From positions 1 through 9,736 of the forward strand of contig CAZOIA010000206.1 of assembly GCA_964579675.1 (NCBI GenBank): a stretch of 9,736 nt of DNA, given 5' to 3'. The position numbers and the translations under genes were made by a program. Positions 7,550 to 9,736 of this stretch are shown here, in pieces. The notes below the pieces were generated by a model, which made no database searches, had not been told where the DNA came from, and worked only from the letters and a program-made list of their open reading frames with translations. This DNA comes from CAZOIA01 sp964579675. Lineage in GTDB: Bacteria > Planctomycetota > Phycisphaerae > UBA1845 > PWPN01. Every line of letters starts with the position of its first letter. Within the stretch, counting starts at the first letter, position 1.

Positions 7550-9736
7550 GACGGTCACGCACCGAGACGCAGAGTCGGGCGATGGACAGACCTCCGGGTC
7601 CAGATGCCCGGGCGGCGAGGCACGCGGGGCGCCTTTGCGGATTCGCCGCGGCCTTGTTGTCCCTGATCGCGCCGGCGCTTGCCCAGCCGCCCGACTGGTG
7701 GAGTGACAAGTGGCCCTACCGTGTCCGCATCAATTGCCCCGCCGGCAAGGGCGACGTCGCCCAGGTCACGGTGGCTCTGGCGGGACGCACCACTGCCGAC
7801 GGTCGCGACCTGCGCATGATCGATGGCCAGGGCCGGCTGCACCACTTCGAGGTTCTCCACCACGACCCCGACCTGGCCACGTTGCTGCAACTCACGGTGC
7901 CTCCAGATAAGCTCCTCACGGTCTGGCTCTACTACGGCAACGAGAAGGCGCCGCGCATCAACACGCTCAACCCCCGCTTTGCGGCGGGCCAGGAGGCCTT
8001 GGCCAGGTGGAACGAGAACCAGAAGCGGCGGCGGACCGCGCTCGAGCAACGCGAGTCCATCAGGGCATCGCTCCAGCAGCTCCGTCGAAACCTGGCCCGG
8101 GCCGAGAGAATCCCCGAACCTGACCGCAAAAGGATCGCCGATTTCAAGCAGCGGATCCGGCAGCAGGAGCAACAGCTCAAGGGCATCGAGATCCCGCCCG
8201 AGAAGCCCAAGCCGAGAATGCCGCGGCAATCGACCATGCGCCGAGGGATCATCCTGCGGGTTTACCGCAAGGCCGAAAACGTCCACCCCGAAACGCTCAG
8301 TGATCTGCTCAGACTGGTGAACCGGAGCGCACTGGAAGGGGCTGCTTTTCGCAGCAGAATATCGGATGGATTCAATCCCTTCGGCACCTCCGACCATTAC
8401 ATTGCGATTTACGAGGGGTACCTGCAGATCGACCAACCTGGCGAGTACGGGTTCTGCTCGGCCAGTGATGACGGCAGTTGGGTCGTAGTCAACAATGAAA
8501 CCCTTGTCGCCTGGCCCGGGCCGCACGGCTGGCAGGGGTCGCAGAAGGGCCAGAAGAACGGGCAGATCACCCTGAGCAAGGGTGTCGCCCGCGTCCGCTA
8601 CTACCACGAAGAGGGCCAAGACGAGCAACTGGCGTTCCTGGGCTGGAAACCACCGCAGGCCGATCACTTCACCGCCATCCCCCCCGCTCAATGGCTGAGT
8701 GTTCGCAAAGCCAATGCGACGGCCTATCAGAGCCTTGACCGGCCGATCACTGCCCTGCCCGAGGTCAACGTCTTCAGCAACTACTGGATCCCCGACACGA
8801 ATGACCAGATCACATTGGTCGAGTTCACCGATCACAGCTTCAGCCAGACGGGACGCATCGTCCGTTGCAACTGGTCGTTCGGCGACGGGCTGACCGCCGA
8901 GGGAGAAAAGGTCCAGCACGTGTACTTTCGCATCGGGCGCCCGCGGGTGGAACTCACCGTCACCGACGACAAGGGCAACGAGGACACCGTCGCCTGCTCG
9001 CCCAACATCTTCAGAGTGGACGTCAAGGCCAAGTATTTCCGCTATGGCAACCCCAACCAGTACGCCACGATCGCCGCCGACTACGATACGACGGCCATGC
9101 ATCAGGATGATCTCGAGACGTATGCCGACTGCTGGGCCAAAACGGAGAACTGGCCACTGCACGTCCGTGCCGCCGAGAGCTACGTCCGCCGCTTTGGCGA
9201 TTCTCCCGCGGCCAGCCGCCTGGCCGGCACTGCCGCTCTTGGCTGCACGCAGCCCCGGGCCTACAACCCCAGGCTGGCCGACGAAATGCTCGACCTGGCG
9301 ATCCGCCGGGCTCAGGACCCCTCCGAGCAACGCGGTCTCAAGATGCGCCGCGCCCATCTGCTGACCTGGGAACTGGCCGACTACCCGGCCGCCGAGGCCT
9401 TGTACCAGGAACTGCGACGCCTGGCCGAGCAAGCCATGAAGACAAGCCCCAAGGACCGGCAGGTCCGGGAGTTCGCCCGTGCATGTCTCGTCGGACTGGG
9501 CGACGTGGCCCTGCTCACCGCCGACTACGACAGGGCCGAGCGGCTCTACCGCCAGGCCCAGGGGCAAGAAGCCACCCGGGACATCAAAGAACCGGAGGAA
9601 ATGGCCAAGACCGGCAGCTATCCGTATGCCGTCCAGGACCTGCTGGCCAGAGACGAATACGCGTGGGCCCGCAAAACGATCGATAGATGGGAAGACGAGT
9701 TCCCGCTCCAAAAGCTCGAAGGGTATACGTTCTTCC
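7546..9736 (+). CDS. Secreted DUF2341-like / PA14 / PKD / TPR-like protein (3' partial)
   Basis: The frame is open from ATG 7546 to the right edge, giving 730 visible residues without a stop. A signal peptide is clear: basic residues, a hydrophobic stretch FAAALLSLIAPALA (33-46) and a probable cleavage after ALA before Q47. Residues 51-137 resemble DUF2341 (WPYRVRI, DGRDLRMIDGQGRL, VWLYYGN). A highly charged coiled coil spans about 148-218. A PA14-like domain spans about 250-368, with the hallmark SDDGSWVVVNNETLVAW (307-323). A PKD domain spans 425-481, with NWSFGDG (442-448) and VELTVTDDKGN. From about 533 onward there are TPR-like helical pairs (ADYPAAEALYQELRRLA; ADYDRAERLYRQAQ). PA14 and PKD domains usually bind glycans or proteins outside the cell, and TPRs bind proteins, so an extracytoplasmic binding or scaffold role is likely. 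No catalytic motif is visible. ATG 7582 (Met13) is an alternative start that keeps the signal peptide. The end and any C-terminal domain are unknown. Confidence 0.82.
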   Translation, partial: MRRSRTETQSRAMDRPPGPDARAARHAGRLCGFAAALLSLIAPALAQPPDWWSDKWPYRVRINCPAGKGDVAQVTVALAGRTTADGRDLRMIDGQGRLHHFEVLHHDPDLATLLQLTVPPDKLLTVWLYYGNEKAPRINTLNPRFAAGQEALARWNENQKRRRTALEQRESIRASLQQLRRNLARAERIPEPDRKRIADFKQRIRQQEQQLKGIEIPPEKPKPRMPRQSTMRRGIILRVYRKAENVHPETLSDLLRLVNRSALEGAAFRSRISDGFNPFGTSDHYIAIYEGYLQIDQPGEYGFCSASDDGSWVVVNNETLVAWPGPHGWQGSQKGQKNGQITLSKGVARVRYYHEEGQDEQLAFLGWKPPQADHFTAIPPAQWLSVRKANATAYQSLDRPITALPEVNVFSNYWIPDTNDQITLVEFTDHSFSQTGRIVRCNWSFGDGLTAEGEKVQHVYFRIGRPRVELTVTDDKGNEDTVACSPNIFRVDVKAKYFRYGNPNQYATIAADYDTTAMHQDDLETYADCWAKTENWPLHVRAAESYVRRFGDSPAASRLAGTAALGCTQPRAYNPRLADEMLDLAIRRAQDPSEQRGLKMRRAHLLTWELADYPAAEALYQELRRLAEQAMKTSPKDRQVREFARACLVGLGDVALLTADYDRAERLYRQAQGQEATRDIKEPEEMAKTGSYPYAVQDLLARDEYAWARKTIDRWEDEFPLQKLEGYTFF
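7555..7574 (+). repeat. Possible degenerate relic of a GACGCAGAG-type intergenic repeat
   Basis: TCACGCACC followed by GAGACGCAGAG resembles the short GACGCAGAG-type oligomer arrays that, from general knowledge, occur between genes in planctomycete-like genomes. Only one good unit and one partial unit are visible, so chance similarity is possible. It lies inside the first codons of the gene starting at 7546 (residues 4-10) and before the alternative ATG at 7582. Confidence 0.3.

Noticed and set aside
6161..7558. Minus-strand open frame of 465 codons opposite the DUF4175-like gene
   Set aside because: It mirrors the coiled-coil coding region; its Leu/His/Val-rich product is the antisense image of Glu/Asp/Gln/Lys codons. 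No independent domain or ribosome site was seen.
7555..9711. Very long minus-strand open frame (718 codons) opposite the PA14/PKD gene
   Set aside because: It lies codon-in-register opposite a gene with a signal peptide and recognisable domains. Its translation is low-complexity, rich in Gly, Val, Leu and Asp with no recognisable domain, as expected for the antisense of a GC-rich gene.

Overview
The window is a GC-rich, densely packed stretch of bacterial DNA with four large genes, all on the + strand. Two of them run off the edges. The products are large envelope proteins built from von Willebrand A (VWA), glutamine-amidotransferase-like (GATase-like), Ig-like, coiled-coil, PA14 and PKD modules. 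This domain set and gene order resemble the MoxR/Bat-type clusters common in Planctomycetota, so a planctomycete (perhaps Phycisphaerae-like) is the best guess for the host. That is an inference from architecture; no marker gene is present to confirm it.

Layout. (1) 1-1967: the C-terminal 654 residues of a BatA-like protein, with the second half of a VWA domain, a GATase-like fold and a C-terminal membrane anchor. (2) 1964-4309: a complete 781-residue protein with two N-terminal membrane segments, a VWA domain with an intact metal site, a GATase-like fold and a C-terminal anchor. (3) 4352-7549: a 1065-residue DUF4175-like protein with three N-terminal membrane segments, Ig-like modules, a long helical/coiled-coil region and a Gly/Gln-rich linker. 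(4) 7546 to the right edge: a secreted protein with a signal peptide, a DUF2341-like domain, a coiled coil, PA14, PKD and TPR-like repeats.

Genes 1/2 and 3/4 overlap by the four bases ATGA, which points to one polycistronic, translationally coupled unit. The only real gap, 42 bp between genes 2 and 3, is almost filled by six tandem copies of a 7-bp unit (RTGAAYG-like). The last copy supplies the annotated start codon of gene 3. A second oligomer-like relic may lie in the first codons of gene 4.

Positive-inside topology places the VWA, GATase-like, Ig-like and coiled-coil parts of genes 1-3 outside the cytoplasmic membrane, together with the secreted gene 4 product. The simplest model is an envelope-spanning assembly. 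In known clusters of this kind a MoxR AAA+ ATPase and a DUF58 protein lie upstream; the left edge hides whether they are here. No RNA genes, CRISPR arrays, insertion sequences, convincing promoters or terminators were seen. The cluster type is known but functionally obscure. I did not find clear evidence of a wholly new system.
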